NCBI RefSeq assembly: GCF_000515415.1
Contig: NZ_KI911783.1
Span: 5,877,831-5,941,830 of the forward strand
Source of the DNA: Bradyrhizobium sp. WSM1417
GTDB lineage: Bacteria; Pseudomonadota; Alphaproteobacteria; Rhizobiales; Xanthobacteraceae
Length of the DNA stretch: 64,000 nucleotides
Direction of reading: 5' to 3'
The position numbers and the translations under genes are program-made. Below the pieces are notes generated by a model. It worked only from the letters and a program-made list of their open reading frames with translations, was not told where the DNA came from and searched no databases. Shown piece by piece: positions 25,331-35,221 of the stretch. The first letter of the stretch is position 1; each line of letters starts with the position of its first letter.

Positions 25331-25720
25331 TCAACCCTTTGCGTCGCAGGCCCAGGCGCGGATCACGCATTCCTTGCCGCCATATTTGTAGCATTCGCGC
25401 GTCGCGGCATTGAGCGTGGCCGAGATCTTCGGCTTGACGGCATAGCCATAGGCGCCGCAGGGATTGGACAGATCGACCGACATCGCGGCGCAGGCGCGCT
25501 TCATCGTCACGGTCGTGCAATCGCCCTTGCACTGCTTCTGCGCCGCCGCACGCGCTTCGTGCTCGGCGCCATAATCAAAGGCCTGGCCATAGGCGCCGCA
25601 CTTGCCGACCGCAAATGCGCCGGCGGCTTGCGCATCCGTGATATGGCGAGCGCCCGCGACGCAGACGGACAGCGCAAAGAAAAACATCGCGCAACGGCGC
25701 GCGACGACGTTCGAAGCCAT
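25331..25720 (-). CDS. Exported DUF4189 protein
   Basis: The 129-residue product has a signal peptide (CAMFFFALSVCVAGARHITDAQA) and then two DUF4189-type repeats, each with GAYGQAF or GAYGYAV and an AA-x-x-C pattern. Six or more Cys in the mature part suggest disulfides. The family is thought to be envelope or toxin-inhibitor related, but function is open. I chose the ATG after GGGGAGGGG; a longer frame adds a non-signal N-terminus. Confidence 0.85.
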   Translation of the reverse strand: MASNVVARRCAMFFFALSVCVAGARHITDAQAAGAFAVGKCGAYGQAFDYGAEHEARAAAQKQCKGDCTTVTMKRACAAMSVDLSNPCGAYGYAVKPKISATLNAATRECYKYGGKECVIRAWACDAKG

Positions 25721-25882
25721 GGAAAAACCCCTCCCCCCAAGGCAGGTGAAGTGGACTGTAAGCGCCGGTCGTTTCCAGATAGTGAACGGGGCGTTGAAAT
25801 TGAGGCGTGCCACCAATTTCAGATCGCAGTCTGGGAAATGGTGGGCATGGCGCTACGCGCCTTAGTCCACCCTAGCTCAGCG

Positions 25883-27487
25883 TCAGCCCCGCCGTGCCGT
25901 TTCCAACGCCTGCGGCGTGTCGATGTCGAGGAAGGCGCTCTCGCCGTCGACCGGCACTTCGGCGACCGCTTCGGTGTGCTTGGCGATGAGATGGCGCGCG
26001 CCGACGTCGCCGTCGAGCGTCATCAACTCCTTGAAGAAGCGGCGCGACCACAGCACGGGATTGCCGCGGCGCCCCTCGCTGACGGGCACGACGATGAGAT
26101 TGCCGCGGTCCGGTGCGAAGGCTTCGATGAGACGGTCGATCAGGCCAGCATCGATCAGCGGCATGTCGCCGAGGCAGACCACAGCGCCGTCGCAAGCTTC
26201 TGGAACGGCCGCGATCCCGGCCTTGACCGAGCTTGCGATGCCGCCGGCAAAATCCGGATTGTTGACGAAACGCACCTTCAGGCCTTGCAGGGCTTGCTCG
26301 ATCAGCTCGGTCTGATGGCCGGTGACGACGATCACCTCGGACGCCTTGGAGGCCAGCGCCTGCTCGGTCGCGATCCGCACTAGCTTCTTGCCGTCGAGCT
26401 CGGCGAGAAGCTTGTTCGGTCCGCCCATCCGGGTCGAGCGGCCTGCTGCGAGCACGATGACCGCGACCTGGTTGTTGCCTTCGATCTCCGGTTTTGCGCG
26501 CGGCTGTGGACGCGTGACGATCTCCATCAGGAGGCCGCCAACGCCCATGCCCATCAGCTCGGACCGCGTCACCTTGATGCCGGCCAGCAGCCGCATCAGC
26601 ACCCAGTCAAAGCCGTTCTCGACCGGCGAGCGCGCGCAGCCGGGCGCCCCCAGCACAGGCACGGTGCCGGCCCGGGCAATCAGCAGCAGATTGCCGGGAT
26701 CGACCGGCATGCCGAAATGCTCGATCTCGCCGCCGATGCCGGTCACGGCCGCAGGGATCACGTCGCGGCGATCGGCGATCGCGGATGCCCCGAACACGAT
26801 CACGAGCTCGGCGCCAAGGCCCAGCAATTCCTTGATCGCAGCCGACAGCGCCTGCTCCTCATGGGGGACCCGCCGCTCGGCGATGATGCCAGCGCCGGCT
26901 GGCGCCAGCCGCTCGGCGGTGACGCGCAACGTCTTGTCGATCACCTTGGATGACAGGCCGGGCAGCAGCGTCGAGACCACGCCGACACGCTTGATCACGT
27001 AAGGCGCGACCTTCAGAACGTCGCGACCCGCGGCCTTCACCGCGGCATCACGCAAATTTCCTTTGACGCCGAACGGGATGATCTTGACGGTGCCGACCAT
27101 CTCACCCTCGACCACCGGCTTGAAGGCCGAGAGCGTGGCAAAGGTAATCGCCTCGTCGATATTGTTGATGCGGTCCACCGCGGCGCGATCGATCACCAGC
27201 ACGCCCGCCCGCGAAGCGAACAGATTGGCGCGACCGGTGAAGGCACGCTCGACATGAATGCCATCGCCGCCGACGGCGAGCGCGATGCTTGCGGCAGCGA
27301 TGTCCTCAGAGACATCGCCCGCCTCCATCCGCACCACCACGATGTCCTTGATGCCGGCGCGCTCCAGCGCCTCGACCTCGGTGGGCCCGATCGTCGTGCC
27401 CTTCTTCAGCACCAGGGGTCCCTGGCGCAGGGTGTGGACGGTCACCCCGCCGATCGCATCCCTGGGGCTCGCCGGGCCGAATTTCAT
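25883..27487 (-). CDS. Fused molybdopterin-binding and MobA-like cytidylyltransferase protein
   Basis: The 534-residue protein joins a molybdopterin-binding domain (about 1-335, with VIVFGASAIADRRDVIP) to a MobA/MocA-type nucleotidyltransferase (about 345-534, LAAGRSTRMGGPNKL, LGDMPLI, and a FLDIDTPQAL end). The C-terminal half resembles molybdenum cofactor cytidylyltransferases that prepare MCD for CO-dehydrogenase and xanthine-dehydrogenase enzymes. Its start overlaps the XdhC stop, so it is coupled to the cox/xdh set. Confidence 0.9.
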   Translation of the reverse strand: MKFGPASPRDAIGGVTVHTLRQGPLVLKKGTTIGPTEVEALERAGIKDIVVVRMEAGDVSEDIAAASIALAVGGDGIHVERAFTGRANLFASRAGVLVIDRAAVDRINNIDEAITFATLSAFKPVVEGEMVGTVKIIPFGVKGNLRDAAVKAAGRDVLKVAPYVIKRVGVVSTLLPGLSSKVIDKTLRVTAERLAPAGAGIIAERRVPHEEQALSAAIKELLGLGAELVIVFGASAIADRRDVIPAAVTGIGGEIEHFGMPVDPGNLLLIARAGTVPVLGAPGCARSPVENGFDWVLMRLLAGIKVTRSELMGMGVGGLLMEIVTRPQPRAKPEIEGNNQVAVIVLAAGRSTRMGGPNKLLAELDGKKLVRIATEQALASKASEVIVVTGHQTELIEQALQGLKVRFVNNPDFAGGIASSVKAGIAAVPEACDGAVVCLGDMPLIDAGLIDRLIEAFAPDRGNLIVVPVSEGRRGNPVLWSRRFFKELMTLDGDVGARHLIAKHTEAVAEVPVDGESAFLDIDTPQALETARRG

Positions 27488-28185
27488 GCGGCTTCTTCTT
27501 TTTCTTTGGGCGGCAGGCGAAGCACCGCCGTGATCTCGGCCATGATCGACACCGCAATCTCGGACGGCGAGACCGCGCCGATCGCAAGCCCGATCGGCGC
27601 GTGGATGCGCGCGATGTCAGAGTCCTTGGCGCCCTGCGCCCGCAGCCGGTCGCCACGCTTGGCGTGCGTCTTCCGCGATCCGAGCGCGCCGATATAGAAG
27701 CAGTTGCGCTCGAAGGCGTGCAGCAGCGCGGGATCGTCGATCTTTGGATCGTGCGTCACTGCGACGAAAGCGGTGTAGGCATCGACGTTGAGTGGCGGCA
27801 GCGCCGTGTCGGGCCATTCCGCGACCAAGGGAACGTCGGGGAAGCGCTCGGGGCTCGCAAAGGCCGTGCGCGGATCGACCACGGTGACGTCGTAGCCGAG
27901 CGAGCGCGCCAGCGGCGCCAGCGCCTGACTGATATGGACAGCGCCGACGATGACGAGCTTTGCGGTCGGCGCATAGACGTTGAGGAAGAGCTTCTTGCCG
28001 CCGGCCTCGACACTGGCGCTTTTGCCCATGCGAAGCTGCTTGTCGAGTTCAGCGCCCAAGGGATCCTTGGCGAAATCCTTGGCTTTCACCAGGCGCTGCT
28101 CGCCACTCTCGGTGTCGGTCACCAGGATCACCGGGCGGCGCGCGGCGCGCTCAGCATTGAGTTCGTGCAGGATCTCGAGCTTCAC
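27484..28185 (-). CDS. XdhC/CoxF-like Mo-cofactor insertion protein, C-terminal type
   Basis: This 233-residue product carries the Rossmann XdhC_C domain (VIVGAVHISQALAPLARSLG, VVDPR, FYIGALGSRKTHAKR, IHAPIGLAIGA). XdhC proteins sulfurate and insert molybdenum cofactor in molybdo-hydroxylases. The N-terminal half of the family (XdhC_CoxI) is encoded separately two bases upstream. The Rossmann loop reads GAVHIS rather than the common GAGHV. Confidence 0.87.
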   Translation of the reverse strand: MKLEILHELNAERAARRPVILVTDTESGEQRLVKAKDFAKDPLGAELDKQLRMGKSASVEAGGKKLFLNVYAPTAKLVIVGAVHISQALAPLARSLGYDVTVVDPRTAFASPERFPDVPLVAEWPDTALPPLNVDAYTAFVAVTHDPKIDDPALLHAFERNCFYIGALGSRKTHAKRGDRLRAQGAKDSDIARIHAPIGLAIGAVSPSEIAVSIMAEITAVLRLPPKEKEEAA

Positions 28186-28187
28186 GG

Positions 28188-28511
28188 CTAACCGACCTTC
28201 TCGACGAAGACACGGATGGTGCCGCCGCAGGACAGCCCGACATTCCAGGCAGTCTCGTCGGCAACGCCAAACTCGAGCATCCGGGGCTTGCCGCTCTGGA
28301 TCACATCCATGGCCTCGGTGACCACGGCGCCCTCAACGCAGCCGCCGGAGACGGACCCCAGGAACGTGCCCTCGTCGTTGATGACGAGGCTCGAGCCCGC
28401 CGGACGCGGTGCCGAGCCCCAGGTCTCCACCACTGTGGCGAGCGCGACGCCACGGCCGGCCTTCTGCCAGTCCTCCGCCGCCTTCAGAATATCCTCGTCG
28501 CGATCGAGCAT
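28188..28511 (-). CDS. XdhC_CoxI-domain protein, N-terminal type
   Basis: The 107-residue product is only the XdhC_CoxI domain: GVALATVVETWGSAPRPAGS, FLGSVSGGCVEGAVV and GLSCGGTIRVFVE, with the two conserved Cys in GGC and SCGG. It is followed by the separate Rossmann half, so the usual fused XdhC is split here into two tightly linked genes. Confidence 0.87.
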   Translation of the reverse strand: MLDRDEDILKAAEDWQKAGRGVALATVVETWGSAPRPAGSSLVINDEGTFLGSVSGGCVEGAVVTEAMDVIQSGKPRMLEFGVADETAWNVGLSCGGTIRVFVEKVG

Positions 28512-28520
28512 GGCTACCTC

Positions 28521-29723
28521 TCAGGCTGCGGAGCGGATCAGGCTGCGGTGATGCGGCGGCAGCGGCCGGGAGAGCGTGGCGATCAGCTCCTGGATCGAGC
28601 TCAAATTATGTACGGGGCGGAATTCGTCAACGTGCGGCAGCATCATTTTGATGCCTTGGGCCTTGGCCTCGAAGCCGCCAAACCGCAGCAGGGGGTTGAG
28701 CCAAATCAGCCGCCGGCAGGAACGGTGCAGCCGGTCCATCTCGAAGGCGAGCTTGGAATCGGCTTCCCGCTCCAGCCCGTCGGAGATCAGCAGCACGATG
28801 GCGCCCTGGCTCAGCACGCGCCGCGCCCACAATTTGTTGAAATTGTGCAGGGAGGCCGAGATCCGCGTGCCGCCGGCCCAGTCCTCCACCGAGGCCGAGC
28901 AGCTCGCCAGCGCCTCGTCGGGATCGCGCTGGCGCAGCGCCCGGGTCACGTTGGTGAGGCGAGTGCCGAACAGGAACACCGAGACACGTTTCCGCGCGTC
29001 CCCTATGGCATGCAGGAAATGCAGGAACAGGCGGGTGTACTCGCTCATCGAACCCGAGATGTCGAGCAGTGCGACGATCGGCGCCGGTTTCTCGATCCGC
29101 CCGAGGCGATGGATGTCGATGATGTCGCCGCCGGTGCGCAACGAGGCGCGCAGCGTGCGGCGGATATCGAGGCGCAGGCCCCGGGGATCGGGCCGGTGCC
29201 GGCGCGTCAGAAGCTCGGCCTGCGGCAACCGCATCCGCTCGACGGCGCGGAGCGCTTCGGTGATCTCGGCCGCGCTCATCTGCGCAAAATCCTTTTTCTG
29301 AAGGATTTCCTTGTCCGAAACCGACAGGCGCAAATCCTGCTCCTGGTGCTGCGGCGTCTCCGTCATGCGCGGCTGCGACATCGCCTCCTGCACACGGCGC
29401 GAGCCTGCCTGCGGCTTCTTCTTGGCCTGCTCCGGCAACGGTACCGAATCCAGCATGTGCTTCCACTCTTCCGAGGCGCGGAAGAACAGGTTGAAAGCCT
29501 GTTTGAAGATCAGCGCATGCTCGTGGCGCTTGACGAAAATCGCCTCCAGGGTGGTGAAGACGTCGGCGCGGTTGCCGATGTCGATCACCTCAAGCGCGCT
29601 CATGGCATCGATGACCGCACCCGGCCCGACCGGCATGCCCGCCGAACGCAGCGCGCGGGCGAAGCCGACGATGTTATCGGCGAATTGCTCGGTTTGCTCA
29701 GGCGCAAGGTGGTTGATGGCCAT
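28521..29723 (-). CDS. coxE: VWA-domain CoxE-like protein
   Basis: The 400-residue protein has an N-terminal helical region, a Lys/Gln-rich linker, and a C-terminal VWA domain with an intact MIDAS (DISGSMS, about residue 220) and later GGTRIS and LISDG. CoxE acts with the AAA protein CoxD to mature the Cu/Mo active site of CO dehydrogenase in Oligotropha. Here it lies directly downstream of the CoxD-like gene, so the same chaperone role is likely. Confidence 0.88.
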   Translation of the reverse strand: MAINHLAPEQTEQFADNIVGFARALRSAGMPVGPGAVIDAMSALEVIDIGNRADVFTTLEAIFVKRHEHALIFKQAFNLFFRASEEWKHMLDSVPLPEQAKKKPQAGSRRVQEAMSQPRMTETPQHQEQDLRLSVSDKEILQKKDFAQMSAAEITEALRAVERMRLPQAELLTRRHRPDPRGLRLDIRRTLRASLRTGGDIIDIHRLGRIEKPAPIVALLDISGSMSEYTRLFLHFLHAIGDARKRVSVFLFGTRLTNVTRALRQRDPDEALASCSASVEDWAGGTRISASLHNFNKLWARRVLSQGAIVLLISDGLEREADSKLAFEMDRLHRSCRRLIWLNPLLRFGGFEAKAQGIKMMLPHVDEFRPVHNLSSIQELIATLSRPLPPHHRSLIRSAA

Positions 29724-29738
29724 GGTTCATCACTCTCA

Positions 29739-29850
29739 GCCGTCATTCCGGGGCGCGCCCTCATGGGCGCGAGCCGGGAATCCATTCAATCTACTCACTC
29801 TGCGGCCCAATGGATTTCGGGTTCGCGCTTCGCGCGCCCCGGAATGACGG

Positions 29851-29851
<1 letters not shown>
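29739..29851. repeat. REP-like element with perfect 20-bp arms
   Basis: The arms 29739-29758 and 29832-29851 (GCCGTCATTCCGGGGCGCGC and its complement) are perfect. The right arm ends at the first base of the stop codon of the MoxR-like gene. The element fills the gap between that gene and coxE. Confidence 0.8.
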
Positions 29852-30771
<920 letters not shown>

Positions 30772-30833
30772 GAAAAAACCAGTCTCGCTACGCCCTCACC
30801 GGGGACAAGTTTGGGCCGAGGCGTGAGGATCAC

Positions 30834-31640
30834 TCACTCCTTGGCGTTGGCGGCGTCAAGGGCACGCCGCGTCAGCACGCCGATGAGGTGCGCGCGGTAT
30901 TCGGCGCTGCCATGGATATCGCTGTTGAGGCCGTCCGCCGGCACCTCGATGCCGTCAAGCGCCTTCGCGGCGAAACGCTTCTTCAGGGCTTCCTCGAACG
31001 CGGTGACACGGAACACGCCTTCGGAGCCGGCGCCGGTGACCGCGACCCGGACGTCGGAGGGACGCCGCGCCACGAACACGCCGACCAGCGCGTAACGCGA
31101 AGCCTGGTTGCGAAACTTGATGTAGGCCGCCTTCTTCGGTAGCGGGAACATCACCTTGGTGATGATCTCGTCGGCTTCGAGCGCCGTCGTGAACAGGCCC
31201 TGGAAAAACTCTTCCGCCTTGAGGCGGCGCTTGTTGGTGACGATGGTGGCGCCGAGCGCGAGCACTGCAGCCGGATAGTCCGCCGTCGGGTCGTTGTTGG
31301 CGAGCGAGCCGCCGATCGTGCCCTTGTGGCGCACGGCGGGATCGCCGATCTGGCCGGCAAGGTTCGCAAGCGCTGGGATCGCCTCGCCGACGATGGCCGA
31401 GCTTGCGACCTCGGCATGCCTGGCGGTGGCACCGATCACGAGCGCGCGGCCCTTCATCTCGATCGTGTTGAGACCATCGATATGGGAGAGGTCGACCAGA
31501 TGCGGCGGGCTGGCGAGGCGCTGCTTCATGACGGGAATCAGCGTGTGGCCGCCGGCGATCACCTTGGCGTCTTCGTTCTTCACCAGGAGGTTGGCGGCCT
31601 GCCGAACGGTCCCGGGGCGATGGTATTTGAAGTCGTACAT
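30834..31640 (-). CDS. coxM: Molybdo-flavoenzyme FAD subunit (CoxM/XdhB-like)
   Basis: The 268-residue protein shows both FAD-binding motifs of medium subunits: AGGHTLIP (about 29-36) and TIGGSLANNDPTAD (about 108-121). AGGACATTCAG precedes the ATG. It would pass electrons from the molybdenum and iron-sulfur subunits to FAD. The iron-sulfur subunit is encoded upstream, but the molybdenum subunit is missing from the cluster. Confidence 0.9.
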   Translation of the reverse strand: MYDFKYHRPGTVRQAANLLVKNEDAKVIAGGHTLIPVMKQRLASPPHLVDLSHIDGLNTIEMKGRALVIGATARHAEVASSAIVGEAIPALANLAGQIGDPAVRHKGTIGGSLANNDPTADYPAAVLALGATIVTNKRRLKAEEFFQGLFTTALEADEIITKVMFPLPKKAAYIKFRNQASRYALVGVFVARRPSDVRVAVTGAGSEGVFRVTAFEEALKKRFAAKALDGIEVPADGLNSDIHGSAEYRAHLIGVLTRRALDAANAKE

Positions 31641-31673
31641 CTGAATGTCCTGATCGCAGAGTGCGCGCGAGGT

Positions 31674-32159
31674 TTACGCGAGATCGGATTTCGCCATCGC
31701 CTTGGCGCCGGCGGAGATCGAGGTGACGATGTTCTGGTAGCCGGTGCACCGGCAGAGATTGCCTTCCAGCTCCTCGCGGATGGTGTGGTCGTCAAGCTCG
31801 TTGCCCTTGCGATGGACGATGTCGATCGCGGTCATGATCATGCCGGGCGTGCAGAAACCGCATTGCAGGCCATGGTGTTCGCGGAAGGCCTCCTGCATCG
31901 GATGCAGCGGCGCGCCGTCGGCGGCCAACCCCTCGATCGTCTTGACCTCGTGGCCATCGGCCATCACGGCGAGCGTGGTGCAGGACTTCACGGCCTTGCC
32001 GTCCAGATGCACGACGCAAGCGCCGCACTGCGAGGTGTCGCAGCCGACATGGGTGCCGGTGAGCCGCAGATTCTCGCGCAGGAACTGCACCAGCAGGGTG
32101 CGGGGATCGACGTTGGCCGTGACAGGATTGCCGTTCACGATGAGGGAGATTTTTGCCAT
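31674..32159 (-). CDS. coxS: Molybdo-flavoenzyme [2Fe-2S] subunit (CoxS-like)
   Basis: The 161-residue product has the plant-type ferredoxin motif with Cys spacing [15 protein letters not shown] and the second cluster motif CGFCTPGM followed by CRCTGYQNI. This is the standard small subunit of CO-dehydrogenase/xanthine-dehydrogenase enzymes. The ATG at 32157-32159 follows AGAGAG; a GTG two codons earlier is less likely. Confidence 0.92.
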   Translation of the reverse strand: MAKISLIVNGNPVTANVDPRTLLVQFLRENLRLTGTHVGCDTSQCGACVVHLDGKAVKSCTTLAVMADGHEVKTIEGLAADGAPLHPMQEAFREHHGLQCGFCTPGMIMTAIDIVHRKGNELDDHTIREELEGNLCRCTGYQNIVTSISAGAKAMAKSDLA

Positions 32160-32309
32160 AAGCACTCTCTATCAGCGCCCCGACGGGTCCCGTCGAAGCG
32201 GTTCTTATAATTATTCCAACCCATCATATGGGCCATTATGCCCCGGGGCAACATCACCGGGAATGCAAGGCGCCATGACAAAACGCGGTATGCCGGAAGG
32301 CGATAGCGT

Positions 32310-32756
32310 TCAGCCCTGTACCGCCTTGGCGAAGTTCGCGAAAAATTCGTCGGCCAGTTTCTTGGCGGCGCCGTTGATCAGGCGCTGGCCGAGCTGCGCC
32401 AACTTGCCGCCGATCTGCGCCTCGACCTCGTAGGACAAAAGCGTGCCGCCGTCCTTCTCCGCAAGCTTGACCACGGCGCCGCCCTTGGCGAAGCCGGCCA
32501 CCCCGCCCTCGCCTTCGCCGGAGATCTTGTAGCCGTTCGGCGGGTCGAGATCGGACAGCGTGACCTTGCCCTTGAAGCGCGCCGACACCGGACCGACCTT
32601 CATTTTCGCCGTCGCACGAAAGCCGCCATCGTCGGTCTTCTCCAGCTCCTCGCAGCCGGGGATGCAGGCCTTCAGCACCTCGGCATCGTTGAGCTTGGCC
32701 CACACGGCCTCGCGCGGCGCCGCAAGCTGGACTTCGCCGTTCATCGTCATGGCCAT
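32310..32756 (-). CDS. coxG: CoxG-like SRPBCC protein
   Basis: The 148-residue START-like protein begins MAMTMNGEVQLAAPREAVWA after GGGAGG and shows the CoxG pattern LNDAEVLKACIPGCEELEK. CoxG proteins accompany aerobic CO dehydrogenases and may deliver a lipophilic quinone or anchor the enzyme. It heads the minus-strand cox set. The reading frame extends open far upstream, but that part is antisense to pcaB and not a gene. Confidence 0.88.
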   Translation of the reverse strand: MAMTMNGEVQLAAPREAVWAKLNDAEVLKACIPGCEELEKTDDGGFRATAKMKVGPVSARFKGKVTLSDLDPPNGYKISGEGEGGVAGFAKGGAVVKLAEKDGGTLLSYEVEAQIGGKLAQLGQRLINGAAKKLADEFFANFAKAVQG

Positions 32757-32939
32757 TGGGTGCCTCCCGGGATACCGAACTTGGATCGCGCAACTATAAT
32801 GCAGCTCAAGTACCGCACGGAGGCGGCAAAAGAAAGGGTGGCCTCGGTCACGTGCAATGCATATTCGCAACTGCAAAAAGCTTGCGCCGCCGGTTTGGGA
32901 TTGGCACAGGCGGGTCATGGTGGTTAGGTCCCGCACGAT

Positions 32940-34295
32940 ATGAGCACATCCCTCTCCCCCCTGCTCGCGCCGATGCTGTCGAGCGTGGCCATGCGCGCGG
33001 TCTGCGACGACCGGTCGACCCTCCAGAACATGCTCGATTTCGAGGCAGCCCTGGCCCGAGCCGAGGCGGGCACGGGTGTGATTCCCGCGGCCGCGGTGGG
33101 CCCAATCGAAGCCGCGTGTAAGGCCGATGCCTTTGACATGGCTGCGCTGGCCGAGGCCGCCACACGATCCGGCAATCTCGCGATCCCCCTGGTCAAGACG
33201 CTGACCGCCAATATCGGCAGGGCCGACGCAGGCGCCGCACGCTACGTGCATTGGGGCGCGACCAGCCAGGACGTCATCGACACCGCGACCATGCTCACGC
33301 TTCGCGCCGGCATCGATGCATTGGACGCCGATCTCAGCCGCGCCATCAAAGGCTTTGCCGCGCTGGCACGAGCCCACCGCAACACGGCCATGGTGGCGCG
33401 AACCTGGCTCCAGCATGCCCTGCCGATGCCATTCGGGCTGAAGGCCGCCGAATACGCAGCAAGCCTTGCCCGCGCCCGCTGCCGCTTGAGGCGGCTCTCC
33501 CGCGAGGGCCTCGCACTGCAATTCGGCGGCGCGGCCGGCACGCTTGCAGCACTTGGCGATAAGGGGCTCGTGATTTCCGAACGGCTGGCGCAGGAGCTGA
33601 ATTTGCCGCTGCCCGAAGCGCCCTGGCACACCCATCGCGACCGCATCGCGGAAGCCGCATCGAGCTTTGCGATTCTCGCCGGCAGCTGCGGCAAGATCGC
33701 GCGCGACGTCTCGCTGCTGATGCAGACCGACGTCGCCGAGGCGTTCGAGCCTGCCGGCGAAGGCCGCGGCGGCTCCTCGACCATGCCGCACAAGCGCAAC
33801 CCGGTGGCCGCCGCAAGCGCGCTGGGCTGCGCAACCATGGCGCCCCAGCTCGCCGCGACGATATTCGCGGCCCAGGTGCAGGACCACGAGCGCAGCGCCG
33901 GGCCGTGGCACGCGGAATGGCCGACACTGCCGCAATTGATGCTGGTCACCTCCGGTGCCCTCGCCGCCATCGTCGACATCGCCGAAGGCCTCGATGTCGA
34001 TGCGGCGCGCATGCGCAGCAATCTCGATGCGACCCACGGCCTGATCATGGCGGAAGCGGTCACCTTTGCGCTGGCCGAGACGATCGGCAAGAGCGATGCG
34101 CATCATCTGATCGAGGCCGCGAGCAAACGCGCGGTGGCCGAGAAGAAGCATCTGCGCGAAGTGTTGTCGGCTGATTCGCAGGTCACCGCGCATCTGTCGC
34201 CGGAAAGAATTGCGGCATTGTTCGAGCCGATGGCCTATCAAGGCGCTTCCCAAGCCCTGATCGACCGCCTGCTCGACAGCCTCGAACGCGAATAA
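32940..34295 (+). CDS. pcaB: 3-carboxy-cis,cis-muconate cycloisomerase
   Basis: The 451-residue protein belongs to the fumarase/aspartase superfamily, with signature GSSTMPHKRNP and the PcaB-like stretch HWGATSQDVIDTA. It converts carboxymuconate to carboxymuconolactone in protocatechuate breakdown. It starts the pcaB-pcaD-pcaC set and is divergent from coxG. No ring-cleavage genes (pcaHG) are seen nearby. Confidence 0.92.
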   Translation: MSTSLSPLLAPMLSSVAMRAVCDDRSTLQNMLDFEAALARAEAGTGVIPAAAVGPIEAACKADAFDMAALAEAATRSGNLAIPLVKTLTANIGRADAGAARYVHWGATSQDVIDTATMLTLRAGIDALDADLSRAIKGFAALARAHRNTAMVARTWLQHALPMPFGLKAAEYAASLARARCRLRRLSREGLALQFGGAAGTLAALGDKGLVISERLAQELNLPLPEAPWHTHRDRIAEAASSFAILAGSCGKIARDVSLLMQTDVAEAFEPAGEGRGGSSTMPHKRNPVAAASALGCATMAPQLAATIFAAQVQDHERSAGPWHAEWPTLPQLMLVTSGALAAIVDIAEGLDVDAARMRSNLDATHGLIMAEAVTFALAETIGKSDAHHLIEAASKRAVAEKKHLREVLSADSQVTAHLSPERIAALFEPMAYQGASQALIDRLLDSLERE

Positions 34296-34331
34296 AGCAG
34301 TCCTGAGCGCAAATAAAACGGAGACGCCCGC

Positions 34332-35114
34332 ATGCCCATGATCGATGCCGACGGTTGCCTGATCAACGTCTCCGTCGAGGGCCGCGACGGCGGGCCGACC
34401 TTGATGCTCTCGAACTCGCTCGGCTGCACGCTGCAGATGTGGGAGCCGCAGATGAAGGCGCTGACGCAGATATTCCGCGTCATCCGCTACGACCGCCGTG
34501 GCCATGGCAAGTCCAACGTTCCGCCCGGCCCCTATTCGATGGAGCGCTTCGGCCGCGACGTGCTCGCGATCCTCGACGACCTCAATATCGAGAAAGTGCA
34601 CTGGTGCGGCCTGTCGATGGGCGGCATGGTCGGGCAATGGCTGGGCGCGAACGCGCCGGAGCGCTTCGGCAAGCTCATCCTCGCGAACACCTCCTGCTAC
34701 TATGCCGAGCCGACCAAATGGCTCGAGCGCATCGATGCCGTGAAGAAGGGCGGCATCGCCGCCGTCGCCGACGCCGTTATTGCCGGCTGGCTCACCCAGG
34801 ATTTCCGCGAGCGCGCGCCCGACATCACCGCCAGAATGAAGGCGATGCTGTTGGCCTCGCAGGTCGAAGGGTATCTCGCCTGCTGCGAGGCGCTGTCGAC
34901 GCTCGACCAGCGCGCGCTGCTGCCGAAGATCAAGAGCCCGACGCTCGTGATCGCCGGCCGCCACGACATGGCGACGCCGATTTCGGCGGGTGAAATGATC
35001 CGCTCAAGCATTCCCGGCGCGAGCATGACCATCATCGACGCCGCCCACATTTCCAATGTCGAGCAGCCGCACGCGTTCACCGACGCGGTGGTAGGCTTTT
35101 TGACGCAACGCTGA
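34332..35114 (+). CDS. pcaD: 3-oxoadipate enol-lactonase
   Basis: The 260-residue alpha/beta hydrolase has the nucleophile elbow GLSMGG (Ser about 99), the acid in AGRHDMATP and the His in DAAHISNVEQP. This matches PcaD, which opens the enol-lactone to 3-oxoadipate. GGAG lies eight bases before the ATG. It follows pcaB by 36 bases. Confidence 0.93.
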   Translation: MPMIDADGCLINVSVEGRDGGPTLMLSNSLGCTLQMWEPQMKALTQIFRVIRYDRRGHGKSNVPPGPYSMERFGRDVLAILDDLNIEKVHWCGLSMGGMVGQWLGANAPERFGKLILANTSCYYAEPTKWLERIDAVKKGGIAAVADAVIAGWLTQDFRERAPDITARMKAMLLASQVEGYLACCEALSTLDQRALLPKIKSPTLVIAGRHDMATPISAGEMIRSSIPGASMTIIDAAHISNVEQPHAFTDAVVGFLTQR

Positions 35115-35124
35115 TTTCATAACG

Positions 35125-35206
35125 CCGTCATTGCGAGCGCAGCGAAGCAATCCAGAATCCCTCCGCGGCCACACTCTGGATTGCTTCGCTACGTTCGCAA
35201 TGACGG
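35125..35206. repeat. REP-like element between pcaD and pcaC
   Basis: CGTCATTGCGAGCGCAGCGA near 35126 and its complement ending at 35206 form a long imperfect hairpin, with CAATCCAGA/TCTGGATTG in the stem. It is another common Rhizobiales palindrome and could modulate pcaC expression. Confidence 0.75.
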
Positions 35207-35221
35207 AGAGGAGGATAGACC

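Noticed and set aside
32757..34964. A minus-strand frame open for over 2 kb upstream of coxG, antisense to pcaB and pcaD
   Set aside because: It lacks recognisable protein features, has the composition of a high-GC shadow frame, and coxG has its own strong ribosome site at 32756.
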